A stretch of DNA of 64,000 bases, from positions 1 to 64,000 of the forward strand of contig QKHS01000011.1 of assembly GCA_003249955.1 (NCBI GenBank). The letters are read 5' to 3'. Positions 8,825 to 18,837 of this stretch are shown here, piece after piece. A model generated the notes under the pieces. That model was not told where the DNA came from, ran no database searches, and was given only the letters and a program-made list of their open reading frames with translations. Within the stretch, counting starts at the first letter, position 1. Every line of letters starts with the position of its first letter. The stretch comes from Bacteroidales bacterium (GTDB lineage Bacteria; Bacteroidota; Bacteroidia; Bacteroidales; ML635J-15). Both the position numbers and the translations under genes were made by a program.

Positions 8825-10288
8825 CTAGAAAGAACGAATAGCACGAACATTGTAATACCCGTTCTTACCTCCGTTACCAAGATATCCGTTAACAAAATCC
8901 CTTACCCATGCAAAACTGCCATCGGTATTATTGTACTCTGTTGAACTCCAATAATAGCCATTGTAGGTTGAAGTGCTAAAACCACCAATTGCTGCTCTGT
9001 TCAGGTACAACTTGTTTAATTCGTCTTTACTTGGCAAATACCAATCGTCGTAGCCATTTAAAACCAGATTATAACAAACCCGTGCAGCTATAGATGAGCC
9101 TCCGCAACCATTCATTATATCCAGCGTATTTTGTAGGCCTGAGCCAATTGATGCAGCGTCAGCTCCTGTAATTACTGTGCCGCCACAACCCCATTGTATA
9201 GCACTGCCCTGATCGTAAGGAGCTGCAATTAATCCATGTGTTACACCAGCTTCGTACCCGGGATCTGAAGGTTGTAATATATAAGCTAAAATTCCGCCCT
9301 GATATTCTTCGCCAATTGCAGGAAAAGCTGTTATTGTAAGATCCAGTATCTCGGTAACACAATCAGTTGTTGTTCCTGTATAGATTCCAGATTCTGTATA
9401 AGTCTGTCCGTTGTTTGCCCAGGTATATGATCCGGAAGCAGAAATTGTTGTTGTGTTTGTAGTACTGGGGATAATTGTCAGATCCAATATCTGAGCAGCA
9501 CCACCAACAGGATTACCTGTGTATGTGCCGGAAACTGTGTAAGTCTGTCCATTATTTTCCCATAAATAAGTGTCGCATGCATTTACTACCGTGATGCCAT
9601 CGTCAGGACATGGCCCCCAGGTAGGAATACCGTTACAGAAAGTCAGGGTTTGACCGGTAATGCCGGGAGAAATTGCCACCCAGTCTGTACCATCCCAATA
9701 CATCATTTCGCCTGCAACTGTTCCTGCCGGAAAAGTTCCTGCCGGGCCTGCCGGACCGGTTGCCCCAATATCTCCCTGTGGACCCTGAGGACCGGGATCT
9801 CCCTGTGGACCTTGCGGGCCTGTATCTCCTTGCGGGCCTTGCAGACCTGTGTCTCCCTGAGAACCTTGAGGACCCTGTGGACCAGGTGTTCCGTTTGCAC
9901 TAAACAGAGCATAAGGGACACTCATCAGCTCACTGGTTCCGGAAATTGTGTAAACTGTGCCTCCCAACGGATCGGTTTCGGTCTTAATAAAATAAGGACC
10001 CGATGCCCAATCAATATTTGAAAAGGTACCAACCTGAACATTTCCGGTTCCAATTTCGATACTTACCAATCCGTTTGCATTTGTGACCGGCTCATGCGTT
10101 TCTACATAAACTGCTGTTCCATTATCCGAGCCTTGTAAAATGCTTATTTTCATTCCTATTTGTGCAGATGTAATCAAAACATTACTGCTGTTTCTAATAA
10201 CTGCCTGATAACTGATTTTTTGAGGCGGTTGAGCAAATACACTTACAGTTAGCAAAAGAACTGTCAAAATTGTAAATGTCTTTTTCAT
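8825..10288 (-). CDS. Secreted collagen-like (Gly-X-Y) repeat protein with C-terminal DUF1566/FISUMP-like domain
   Basis: Signal peptide; about 18 uninterrupted GXY triplets ([15 protein letters not shown]...GPAGPAGTF); two YxWxNNGQTYTxSGxYTG repeats; C-term [18 protein letters not shown]...YWSSTEYNN...VRAIRSF. Confidence 0.85.
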   Translation of the reverse strand: MKKTFTILTVLLLTVSVFAQPPQKISYQAVIRNSSNVLITSAQIGMKISILQGSDNGTAVYVETHEPVTNANGLVSIEIGTGNVQVGTFSNIDWASGPYFIKTETDPLGGTVYTISGTSELMSVPYALFSANGTPGPQGPQGSQGDTGLQGPQGDTGPQGPQGDPGPQGPQGDIGATGPAGPAGTFPAGTVAGEMMYWDGTDWVAISPGITGQTLTFCNGIPTWGPCPDDGITVVNACDTYLWENNGQTYTVSGTYTGNPVGGAAQILDLTIIPSTTNTTTISASGSYTWANNGQTYTESGIYTGTTTDCVTEILDLTITAFPAIGEEYQGGILAYILQPSDPGYEAGVTHGLIAAPYDQGSAIQWGCGGTVITGADAASIGSGLQNTLDIMNGCGGSSIAARVCYNLVLNGYDDWYLPSKDELNKLYLNRAAIGGFSTSTYNGYYWSSTEYNNTDGSFAWVRDFVNGYLGNGGKNGYYNVRAIRSF

Positions 10289-10356
10289 TGTTTTATTTTT
10301 TTAATTCATTTATTTTTTGATTATACTTTCCCATTTCGTGAATAACCCAAACTGTC

Positions 10357-10848
10357 TTATCGGGTTTTAATGATTTTAAACACTTTTACGTCCTTCCCGT
10401 CATCTGCGAGCTTTAAAAAATAGGTTGCAGGCGGCAAATCCAGCATAGAAATTTCTGTATCAGAAAATGTAACTTTATTTTCCCTGATAATAGTTCCGTT
10501 TATGTCATACAGAATAAAAAACAAACTTTGATATTCTGCAGGATCTGCTGTTAATGTTATAAAATCAGTTGCCGGATTCGGGAAAACCGAAATCATTACA
10601 TTTGCTTCATCTGTTTCTTCTGATGAGCTTACTACCGAAATTTCATAGGCTTGTTGTACTCCGTGTGAAACCGAGCCATTTGTCCCGCTGATAGTTGTAT
10701 AAACAACTTGTCCGACAGAATAGCCGGCAGAGCCTCCGATACCCGACGCATCACCTCCTGAAGCATTAACACTTTCTTGTGCACGAAGCCCGGTTAGACC
10801 AAGTCCTAAGGAAATAACAGCAGTTAATAAAATTTTTTCTTGTCTCAT
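10357..10848 (-). CDS. Small secreted protein with T9SS type A C-terminal sorting domain
   Basis: Signal peptide; ISVFPNPATDFITL...YDINGTII...LPPATYFLKLADDGKDVKVFKIIKTR. Confidence 0.85.
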   Translation of the reverse strand: MRQEKILLTAVISLGLGLTGLRAQESVNASGGDASGIGGSAGYSVGQVVYTTISGTNGSVSHGVQQAYEISVVSSSEETDEANVMISVFPNPATDFITLTADPAEYQSLFFILYDINGTIIRENKVTFSDTEISMLDLPPATYFLKLADDGKDVKVFKIIKTR

Positions 10849-11040
10849 TTTGACCTCTTTTTAATTGTAATTTTTCACTCCATTCATCATGCAATCTCAA
10901 TGTGTTAATACAATTCAGGCATCTTCAAATGAGCACTAAAATCTGTCGTTCGGACATTGGGCAGATGAATCCGGAAAACATACAAAAATAAAATATTTTT
11001 TAGAATCTTATTTTTTTTGTAATTATTTTAGGGATTATGT

Positions 11041-11108
11041 CTGTAGTCGGTAATCTGCGGAGCGGTAATCTGTAATCTGTGGGTCGGTAATCGGTATGTC
11101 GGGGGTTG
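11041..11108. repeat. GGTAATCTGTAATCTGTGGGTC-type intergenic repeat, copy 1
   Basis: 11063-11092 matches 15863-15892 at 29/30 positions. Confidence 0.75.
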
Positions 11109-11137
11109 GTAAAATTTGAGAACCATATTCTGGCATT

Positions 11138-11260
11138 GACAAATGTTCAATATCCAACAAAGTCGGAAGCCGGGAGTCAGGAGACGGAAGTTGGCTGGCG
11201 CAAATAATCAATATCCAATATCCAACAAAGGCGGAAGACCGAAGACGGAAGTCGGGCGGT
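11138..11260. repeat. CAATATCCAACAAAGTCGGAAG...GGAAG dispersed repeat (same family as 8.1-8.8 kb)
   Basis: caatatccaacaaagtcggaagccgggagtcaggagacggaagttggctggcgcaa...caacaaaggcggaagaccgaagacggaag. Confidence 0.85.
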
Positions 11261-11461
11261 TTGAAGATACTGAACTCAGAGCATTTGAATCCGCCACAGC
11301 GGAAACATCAAAAGCGATGCAACAATAAGCCCGTGCATATTCCATGACATTCCAACGTATGATCCAAGGAAGATCCAGATGCAAAACCGGGACAGTCAAT
11401 GGAAACTTCAAGGGGAACCATTGAGCCGACATACCGATAAACCGTTTAACCAATTAACCAT

Positions 11462-14400
11462 CTATCCCCACATAACCAATCCCGAGTCGTGCTGATATGG
11501 CAACATTTCGTTTTTGGCGAAGATTCTGATAGCATAATTATAGAATCCCGGCTTTGTAGGAGCTCCGGTAATCACAAATTTTGCAATTTTGTTTTTTACG
11601 CTTACGAGTTCTGCCGTGTATTTTTCGTAGATTTTGGTAGATCCGTTTTCAACTACATTTGTAATTACAATCTCCACCCCAATATCTTCTGCACTTAAAA
11701 GATTAAGATTAATCTCTATCTCACCCGTGAAGGTCTCGTTAAGATTCATAGGATTTTTCTCGTAATCGGGAAATTTAGCACTTACAATTTCCAGCTCTCC
11801 CCATGCACGTTTTACATTACGTTTCCACTCAGCGATTTTAATAGCCATACCATAACCGTTCTTTTTCATTTCTTCGGAACGGCTGTACAGCTTACTGTAG
11901 AATCTTTCCTTATAATCGTCAATCATTCGCTTGGTAGTAAACTGAGGTGCAATTTCGCCGATGGATTTCTTTATAAACTGAATCCAGTCATGAGGAATTC
12001 CGTTTTCGTCACGTTTGTAAAACAAAGGAATAATTTCGTTTTCCAGAAGATTATAAATAACCTGTGTGTCAAGCTCGTTCTGGAATTCCTGATTTTGATA
12101 AGTACGCTCGGCCGGAAGTGCCCAACCTGCATTTTCGCGGTATCCTTCTACCCACCACCCGTCAAGAACACTGAAGTGCAGGGCTCCGTTCATCACAGCC
12201 TTCATACCGCTGGTCCCCGATGCTTCCTGCGGACGTGTAGGTGTGTTAAGCCAGATATCGACACCCTGAACAAGTTTTTTTGCAAGGTTTATATCATAAT
12301 CTTCAATAAAAATAATCTTACCCAGAAATGCATGGCGTTTCGAAATGTCCACAATTTTTCTGATCAGATCCTGACCGGCTTTATCGTTAGGATGTGCTTT
12401 ACCTGCAAATAAAATCTGAACCGGCATTTCTTTATTATTGAGAATTCTCGAAAGTCTGTCGAGATTGCGCAAAAGCAGATCACCACGTTTGTATGTGGCA
12501 AAACGACGGGCAAAACCTATTGTCAGAACATGCTCATTTACATTCTCCAGTATATCAACTATATTTTTCGGGTCTTCGTAACGGCGAATCCAGTTCTGAC
12601 GGACTTTGTCACGTACATAAGTAATAAGTTTGGCTCTTTGTTTCTGCCTTATTGACCAGATTGTCTCATCGCCTACATCATATATTTTACTCCAGTGGGC
12701 TTTATTTGACAGATCTCCCAAAAAGTCTTTACCAAAAGTCTTTTCGTAAAGCAGTTTCCATTCTTTTGCCGTCCATGTCTGATAGTGAACGCCGTTTGTA
12801 ACGTAACCGACATGATTTTCTTCAGCAAAATATCCTTTCCACAAATCGACAAACATCTCCTGAGAAACCAATCCATGAAGCATTGACACTCCGTTAACTT
12901 CCTGAGACACATTTGCTGCAAGGAAACTCATAGAGAATTTGTCTTCCGGTTTAAGCTTGCCGAGACTCATCATTTCTTCCCAGGTAATTTTTAATCTTTC
13001 GGGATAATGCGACATGTAAACACGCATCATATCTTCGTCAAACACATCGTGGCCGGCAGGAACCGGAGTATGTGTTGTAAACAAGGTTGAAGACCTGATA
13101 ATTTCGAGTGCTTCGTCAAATTTAAGATTACGTTTGGTTCTTAAAATTCTCAGTCTTTCGAGACCGATAAATGCAGCATGTCCTTCGTTACAATGATAAA
13201 TATCGGCATGTATATCCAAAGCATGTAACGCCCTTATACCACCGATTCCGAGAATCATTTCCTGTTTGAACCTGAATTCAATATCGCCGCCATAAAGCTG
13301 TGATGTGATGTATTTATCCTGTTCCTGATTTTCGTCAACATCGGTATCAAGCAGGTATAAATTTATACGGCCCACATTTACTTTCCATATCTTGGCGTAA
13401 ACGTTACGACCCGGAAAATGAACCATAATCTTATGCTGTGCCCCGTTTTCGTCACGAACGGGAAGAATCGGCATTTTATCAAAATTCTGCGGGATATATT
13501 CTGCATTCTGATCGCCGAAAGAGGTGATTTTTTGTTTGAAATATCCAAAACGGTAAAGCAGTCCCACACCAACAATATCAGTATTGGTATCACTTGCTTC
13601 TTTAAGATAATCACCTGCAAGAATTCCCAAACCTCCCGAGAAAATCTTGATGTTGTCGTTAAATCCGTACTCCATGCTGAAGTATGCAATTTTCGGGGAT
13701 TTTTTATTTTCTCCTTCTTTCATATATGCCGAAAACTCTGCACATACCTTGTCGTACATTTCGGTAAAGCATTTGTCCGACTCCAGTTCAATCATTCTTG
13801 AAAGCGGAATATCTTCGAGGAAAGTCACCGGATTATACAGATTCTCGCGCCACTGTTTAGGGTCTATATACTTAAACATCTGGCTTGCATTGTAGTTCCA
13901 TGTCCACCAGATATTAAGCGACATGTTAAGCAAACATTTAAACCTCTCGGGCATTGTGGTCTGTACCTCGATTTTGCGCCACAACGGAGACTGAACTTCT
14001 TTGTTAAGAACTTCGCTGGTAGGGCGTGTCTGAGGTTTGCTTATAATAATATCGTGTCGCTCATCAACTTTTTGCAAAGCAATTGAATATGCCTGAACGT
14101 ACTCCTCAATAAGATTTGTCCAAAAAGCTTTTTCGGATGCTGCAAATGCCGCTTTCGAAAGGTTTTCACGGTCTGATTCGGTAAGGCTTAAAAAATTCTT
14201 CACATAATTCACAATGCTGCCAGTGACATAATCCGAATTATCTTCGTCGCGGTAAATAACTTCAACGCACTTGTCATTTTTATCCAGAACAGATTGCATC
14301 CACTTTCCAAAACCTGCCAGAACTGTGGTAATTGTAGGAATTCCGAAAGCCACTGATTCCAAAGGAGTGTATCCCCATGGTTCGTAATATGAAACAAAGG

Positions 14401-15700
14401 CAGTTAAATCAACTCCCGGCAACAAGTCGTAATATTTTGCATCAAAAATGCCATCGTCACCGTTAAGATATGACGGAACAAAAATCACTTTTACCTTATC
14501 TTCGGCTCTGTTAAGCAATCCGTTGGCTTTAATCCTGTTAAGAATCGGGTCGTATTCCGCCTCATGAAGATTATGTGTCAGGACATTGTTTTCGATATTT
14601 TTTTCGCCGTCGCAATCGTTCAGGATATTGCTGAGAGCTTTTGCCGGTCCGTAATTATTGCCCGGAACAAGAATATAAGCAAGAACCTCCTGTTTCAGAG
14701 ATTTGTCTTTATTTAGTTCCCCGAGTGCATCCACGAACAGATCATATCCTTTGTTATAAAATTCGTAACGTCCCGAAGTTGCCATTATCACTGGTTCTGT
14801 TTCATATTTGTACCCGCACAGGCATCCTGCAATCTTTATAAATTTTTCGCGTGCAAGTTTCCGTTTCTCATCAAACATATTGCCTTTAGGGACAAAGTCG
14901 TTTTCGAAACCATTTGGTGTTACAACATCAACTTCCTTGCGCAAAAGCTGCGCACATTCAAGGGCAGTAATATCGCTCACGGTAGTAAAAACATCAGCAT
15001 GTTGGGCACTTATTTTTTCCAGACTTTGTTTTGACGAAATATTAAAATCGCGGGCTACCAGATCACCGTTATACTGACTTAAGTTTTTGTAAAGAGGAAG
15101 TCTGTTACCTGCAATGCTGCGTCCTACAACCGTGGCATGTGTTGTAAATGCTGTAGCAATCTGCGGCATATTTTTTTTCAGGTGCAGAATTCCTGTTCCG
15201 GTCATCCATTCGTGAAAATGTGCAATTATTTTGTCGTGAACAGAAAGATTAAAATTTACAAAACTTTCTATTACTTTTCCGGCAGCATACCCGAACAATG
15301 CAGGTTCTATATAATCCCACTGACCGGTAAGAGAATCCAGTTTATATTCTTCCCAGAAACTGAAAAGAATAGCATCTTTCTGACTTATATAATTTGAAAA
15401 ATCGATAAGCAATACCTTGGGATTTCCCGGAATTTTCCACCTGCCCGTTCTTACTCTTATTCCTTCCGATTCGGCTTTACGGTGCCAGTCTGCAAACATA
15501 GAGTTATCTTCTGTAAATTCGGGATGTTCTTCCGAATCGCGCCATGTGTCAGGGCCTATAAGAATCAGTTCTTTGCAGTTTTTTTTCAATGCTACCGACT
15601 TGGTAGATATTACCGTGTGAATTCCGCCTACTTTATTACAAACTTCCCAACTAACCTCGAAAACATAATCGGGCTTAATTGTTTTAATCTTTTCCTGCAT
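11462..15700 (-). CDS. Bifunctional GT3-type glycogen synthase / alpha-glucan phosphorylase (GT35) fusion, 1412 aa
   Basis: N-term FEVSWEVCNKVGGIHTVISTKS...YYEPWGYTPLESVAFGIPTITT; C-term AYFSMEYGFNDNIKIFSGGLGILAGDYLKEASD...ASGTSGMKAVMNGALHFSVLDGWWVEGY. Confidence 0.93.
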   Translation of the reverse strand: MQEKIKTIKPDYVFEVSWEVCNKVGGIHTVISTKSVALKKNCKELILIGPDTWRDSEEHPEFTEDNSMFADWHRKAESEGIRVRTGRWKIPGNPKVLLIDFSNYISQKDAILFSFWEEYKLDSLTGQWDYIEPALFGYAAGKVIESFVNFNLSVHDKIIAHFHEWMTGTGILHLKKNMPQIATAFTTHATVVGRSIAGNRLPLYKNLSQYNGDLVARDFNISSKQSLEKISAQHADVFTTVSDITALECAQLLRKEVDVVTPNGFENDFVPKGNMFDEKRKLAREKFIKIAGCLCGYKYETEPVIMATSGRYEFYNKGYDLFVDALGELNKDKSLKQEVLAYILVPGNNYGPAKALSNILNDCDGEKNIENNVLTHNLHEAEYDPILNRIKANGLLNRAEDKVKVIFVPSYLNGDDGIFDAKYYDLLPGVDLTAFVSYYEPWGYTPLESVAFGIPTITTVLAGFGKWMQSVLDKNDKCVEVIYRDEDNSDYVTGSIVNYVKNFLSLTESDRENLSKAAFAASEKAFWTNLIEEYVQAYSIALQKVDERHDIIISKPQTRPTSEVLNKEVQSPLWRKIEVQTTMPERFKCLLNMSLNIWWTWNYNASQMFKYIDPKQWRENLYNPVTFLEDIPLSRMIELESDKCFTEMYDKVCAEFSAYMKEGENKKSPKIAYFSMEYGFNDNIKIFSGGLGILAGDYLKEASDTNTDIVGVGLLYRFGYFKQKITSFGDQNAEYIPQNFDKMPILPVRDENGAQHKIMVHFPGRNVYAKIWKVNVGRINLYLLDTDVDENQEQDKYITSQLYGGDIEFRFKQEMILGIGGIRALHALDIHADIYHCNEGHAAFIGLERLRILRTKRNLKFDEALEIIRSSTLFTTHTPVPAGHDVFDEDMMRVYMSHYPERLKITWEEMMSLGKLKPEDKFSMSFLAANVSQEVNGVSMLHGLVSQEMFVDLWKGYFAEENHVGYVTNGVHYQTWTAKEWKLLYEKTFGKDFLGDLSNKAHWSKIYDVGDETIWSIRQKQRAKLITYVRDKVRQNWIRRYEDPKNIVDILENVNEHVLTIGFARRFATYKRGDLLLRNLDRLSRILNNKEMPVQILFAGKAHPNDKAGQDLIRKIVDISKRHAFLGKIIFIEDYDINLAKKLVQGVDIWLNTPTRPQEASGTSGMKAVMNGALHFSVLDGWWVEGYRENAGWALPAERTYQNQEFQNELDTQVIYNLLENEIIPLFYKRDENGIPHDWIQFIKKSIGEIAPQFTTKRMIDDYKERFYSKLYSRSEEMKKNGYGMAIKIAEWKRNVKRAWGELEIVSAKFPDYEKNPMNLNETFTGEIEINLNLLSAEDIGVEIVITNVVENGSTKIYEKYTAELVSVKNKIAKFVITGAPTKPGFYNYAIRIFAKNEMLPYQHDSGLVMWG

Positions 15701-15754
15701 ATTTTAAAACTTAATATGGTTTCTTTAGTGTATTCCTTAATGTAAAATTATTTA

Positions 15755-15762
15755 CAAAGATA
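15755..15762 (-). promoter_or_regulatory. Putative -7 element TATCTTTG upstream of the synthase/phosphorylase fusion
   Basis: TAnnTTTG on minus strand 55 bp upstream of start. Confidence 0.55.
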
Positions 15763-15856
15763 ATTTTTAAAATTCTTTTAGCTCAGATTATGGGGTTATT
15801 AATTGGTTAATTGTTTGGGGTATTCTGTCAGAACTAAAATGTAGTTTTTGTAACCG

Positions 15857-15917
15857 GGGTGTCGGTAATCTGTAATCTGTGGGTCAGTAATCTGTAATCT
15901 GTAGGTAATTAGTAATC
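15857..15917. repeat. GGTAATCTGTAATCTGTGGGTC-type intergenic repeat, copy 2
   Basis: ggtgtcggtaatctgtaatctgtgggtcagtaatctgtaatctgtagg. Confidence 0.75.
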
Positions 15918-16367
15918 TTTTATTGTTCCGACCAGTTTTACAACTTTATAAAAATCAGGTTCGGACTCTTTTTTATCTATATGGTATGATATAGTCAAAT
16001 TCTTATTAAAGCCTCCCATCCTGTTTTCTGTATTAAATTCAAAAGTAACAACAGAAGACTCATAAGAATTTAATTTCCAATACTGGCAATTCTTAAAATA
16101 AAAACCTCCATCACCAGTCGTTATCCGGGATATACTTATAGGATATTCTGTATTATTTACAAGTAAAAAATAAAAATCCCTGATTTCGCCTTCGTTAAGT
16201 TCCAACATATCATATTTTATATTTTCAGATTTATCATCTAAAAATATTGTGTCAAATTTATCATAATTTGAACCAATTACAGTATTGTAACGCCTTGCCG
16301 TTTTGCAACCGGCTCCAAATATAAAACATCCAACGGCAATTGTTAAGTATATAATAGTTAATTTCAT
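15909..16367 (-). CDS. Hypothetical lipoprotein (DUF1573-like Ig fold?)
   Basis: Signal peptide with GAGC lipobox; FYFLLVNNTEYPISISRITTGDGGFY. Confidence 0.6.
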   Translation of the reverse strand: MKLTIIYLTIAVGCFIFGAGCKTARRYNTVIGSNYDKFDTIFLDDKSENIKYDMLELNEGEIRDFYFLLVNNTEYPISISRITTGDGGFYFKNCQYWKLNSYESSVVTFEFNTENRMGGFNKNLTISYHIDKKESEPDFYKVVKLVGTIKDY

Positions 16368-16487
16368 AATTAAGTTAATGGGATCATTTATTTAAATGCT
16401 CAAAGTAATAAGTGCTACATCCTTTTTGTAATTTAAAGATTCTATCTGCTTCAAATTTATTAAAAAAAATAATATGCATTTCTTCTT

Positions 16488-16967
16488 TTACCCGAAATAA
16501 ACACTAAATGATAATGAAATTAATCTTTGATTTGCCTTATCGCAATTTTTATTTATTAAATAAATATAAAATTCTGTTCTTACTTGTTGATTAGCCTTGT
16601 ATCTGTATTTTGTATCAAAATAATAGTAGTTCACAGAATAGGATTGTGGTGAGACAAACCTATTGTATTCAGGATATGTCCAACCTCCGCTTGATTTGAT
16701 CTGTATCTCCAGAGTGTCTGCTGAATTATTATAAAATACCTGACGAACAACCTTGGTTTCTTCGACAGAGGTTGCATGAATCGGGTCCATTATTATAACA
16801 GTGTCTTTCGTAAACCCGCCTAATACAAGTGTGTCTATAGTAATACAACTAATATCATTGAATTTCCCGGATTTGAATACATCATTATTTATTTGAACTG
16901 TATTAAAACATGAATAAAACGGGAGTAATGCCAATGCATAAACAAGAATAATTAAGTATGTCTTCAT
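16488..16967 (-). CDS. Hypothetical lipoprotein, similar layout to neighbour
   Basis: N-term hydrophobic segment ending PFYSC; RQVFYNNSADTLEIQIKSSGGWTYPEY. Confidence 0.55.
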   Translation of the reverse strand: MKTYLIILVYALALLPFYSCFNTVQINNDVFKSGKFNDISCITIDTLVLGGFTKDTVIIMDPIHATSVEETKVVRQVFYNNSADTLEIQIKSSGGWTYPEYNRFVSPQSYSVNYYYFDTKYRYKANQQVRTEFYIYLINKNCDKANQRLISLSFSVYFG

Positions 16968-17031
16968 AAATTATTAGTTTTAGATATAATGGAAAGTGTT
17001 TTATTTCAAGGTTTCCACGAGACACATGCTA

Positions 17032-17304
17032 TTATTTCTTTCTTTTTATTATCAGCCACAAAATTACCGTAAATGCCCAGGTTGCAAATGCATCCTTTAT
17101 GAAATTAATTATATCTGAACCATGTTGCACTTCACAATCTATTAGAAACTGATAATAAAAAGTCCATGGCAAACCAACTTTAAAGTTAACCCGGTATTCA
17201 AGATGTAAAAAGTAACTTAATACTGTCAACATAAAGAAAAGAATAATCGAAATTCCAGTCGCGATCAGAGCTTTTACTATTAATCTGTTATTCTTCAAAA
17301 CCAT
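17032..17304 (-). CDS. Small two-TM hypothetical protein
   Basis: Two hydrophobic segments; overlaps start region of the pentapeptide gene by 17 bp. Confidence 0.5.
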   Translation of the reverse strand: MVLKNNRLIVKALIATGISIILFFMLTVLSYFLHLEYRVNFKVGLPWTFYYQFLIDCEVQHGSDIINFIKDAFATWAFTVILWLIIKRKK

Positions 17305-17662
17305 AAATATGTTTAAATTCCGTAATATTTAAAATATTTCCATAAGCGAAATTGTTCTCAAATTTTAAGTCGGTAATTACCGCCCCGTTATATTCAGTAC
17401 TTTCAACTGAGCATCCTTTTATTTCTGCCCTGGTCAAGTTCGAATTACTAAAGTTCGAGGTCTTAATGTTGCTATCAATGAATTTACAATCGGTAAGAGT
17501 TGATTTTGAAAAGTCTGCACAAAACCAACAATTTTTAAAAGTAGCTCCACTAATGTCTAAACCACTAAAACTTTCGCCATTTTCAAATTCTAAGCCAATA
17601 AATAATCGTTGTCCTTTTTTATAATGGTCAATAAATTCTTCTATAGTTTTTATGTTTGTCAT
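17288..17662 (-). CDS. Pentapeptide repeat protein
   Basis: A(D/N)LXX-like repeats: SGLDISGATFKNCWFCADFSKSTLTDCKFIDSNIKTSNFSNSNLTRAEIKGC. Confidence 0.8.
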   Translation of the reverse strand: MTNIKTIEEFIDHYKKGQRLFIGLEFENGESFSGLDISGATFKNCWFCADFSKSTLTDCKFIDSNIKTSNFSNSNLTRAEIKGCSVESTEYNGAVITDLKFENNFAYGNILNITEFKHIYGFEE

Positions 17663-17838
17663 AAACTTTTTAATATGTTCAATCCTTAAAACCAGCCATT
17701 ACGTTTTATTTACAGTTTTGTGTTTTCGTGCTTTATTCTAACTGTCATCCTGGGCATTGGGGAGACATGTTCTTTAAGCAAGTTTAGTTGTGTGGCTGAT
17801 ATGTGTGTTTGCTTAATGTGCATGGCTCTTGTTCCGGG

Positions 17839-18837
17839 TTATACTCGTAAAAGTTCATTTGCTTCCTTAAAACTCAATTCTCCATTCTGCCACTTAAGAA
17901 TCATTTCTTGATAATATTTTTTGTCATATTGTAGAATATTTAAATCTAATCTTGCGTCCTCTTGAAGTTTTACGTTTAAATAATTCATCAATTGCCTTAA
18001 TCCATTCAATATTTCATGAGTACATGAAATTGACATATAAGTAAATCTTAATGCACTTAATTCTTGATAAAAATCTGTAATATCTTCAATTCTATTTGAT
18101 GCACCCCAATCAGATACTATCTTATTAAATTGTTTGTCCCAGTTTTTCATATGATTTAAACTATTTCCAGGATTTTCCGGGTAATTAAATTGACTCCCAA
18201 GCTTTTTAATTTTTTTTTCTTTACCAATAAATCCTATATAGCCCCCCAATTCATCTGGAAATTCAATTATGATACATTTATCCTTCGGAATTTTTACTTT
18301 TTTGAAAATTTCTTTTTCTCCATCTAATTTAAATGGTGCTTTATAAATTACATTTCCCCTTTTTATCGTACAATAATCAATGTCTAACTGTCTTAATTCA
18401 AAACCATAAAATTGTGATGAATTGTTATCAAACCATCCTATTATTTCAAATATCATTCTACCATGATGACTATAATTTTCACCCCATTCTCCTAATCTAT
18501 GCAATAAGTCTTCCTTTTTATAGTGATATTCATTTGTGAAATACTTTAGTAGGGTTTTATAATAATTTTCCGAACAGTTGTTTATTTTAAGTCCTTCTTC
18601 AAATTTGTCCTTACGGCTGAGACTAGGATTGATGTAAAGTCCCAAATCTCTCAGATATATTGAATAAAAACTACTATAATGTAATTCTTCATCAAATTCC
18701 TTTCTGGGACGAAAGGGGATTCTCCATGAAATTTCATCATTATAACCATTCCCATTATTTGGTTCAGTAGTACCAATCAATGGAAATTTTTGATTATTCA
18801 GTATCTCTTTCCACGTATCGTCTGAGATTGGTACCAT
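17839..18837 (-). CDS. Hypothetical protein (332 aa), coupled to upstream membrane protein
   Basis: Long ORF overlapping the 3' end of the 850-aa ORF by 44 bp; no recognised family. Confidence 0.75.
   Translation of the reverse strand: MVPISDDTWKEILNNQKFPLIGTTEPNNGNGYNDEISWRIPFRPRKEFDEELHYSSFYSIYLRDLGLYINPSLSRKDKFEEGLKINNCSENYYKTLLKYFTNEYHYKKEDLLHRLGEWGENYSHHGRMIFEIIGWFDNNSSQFYGFELRQLDIDYCTIKRGNVIYKAPFKLDGEKEIFKKVKIPKDKCIIIEFPDELGGYIGFIGKEKKIKKLGSQFNYPENPGNSLNHMKNWDKQFNKIVSDWGASNRIEDITDFYQELSALRFTYMSISCTHEILNGLRQLMNYLNVKLQEDARLDLNILQYDKKYYQEMILKWQNGELSFKEANELLRV

Noticed and set aside
9650-10021. Plus-strand ORFs rich in [10 protein letters not shown] repeats
   Set aside because: Antisense translation of the collagen-like GXY DNA repeats.
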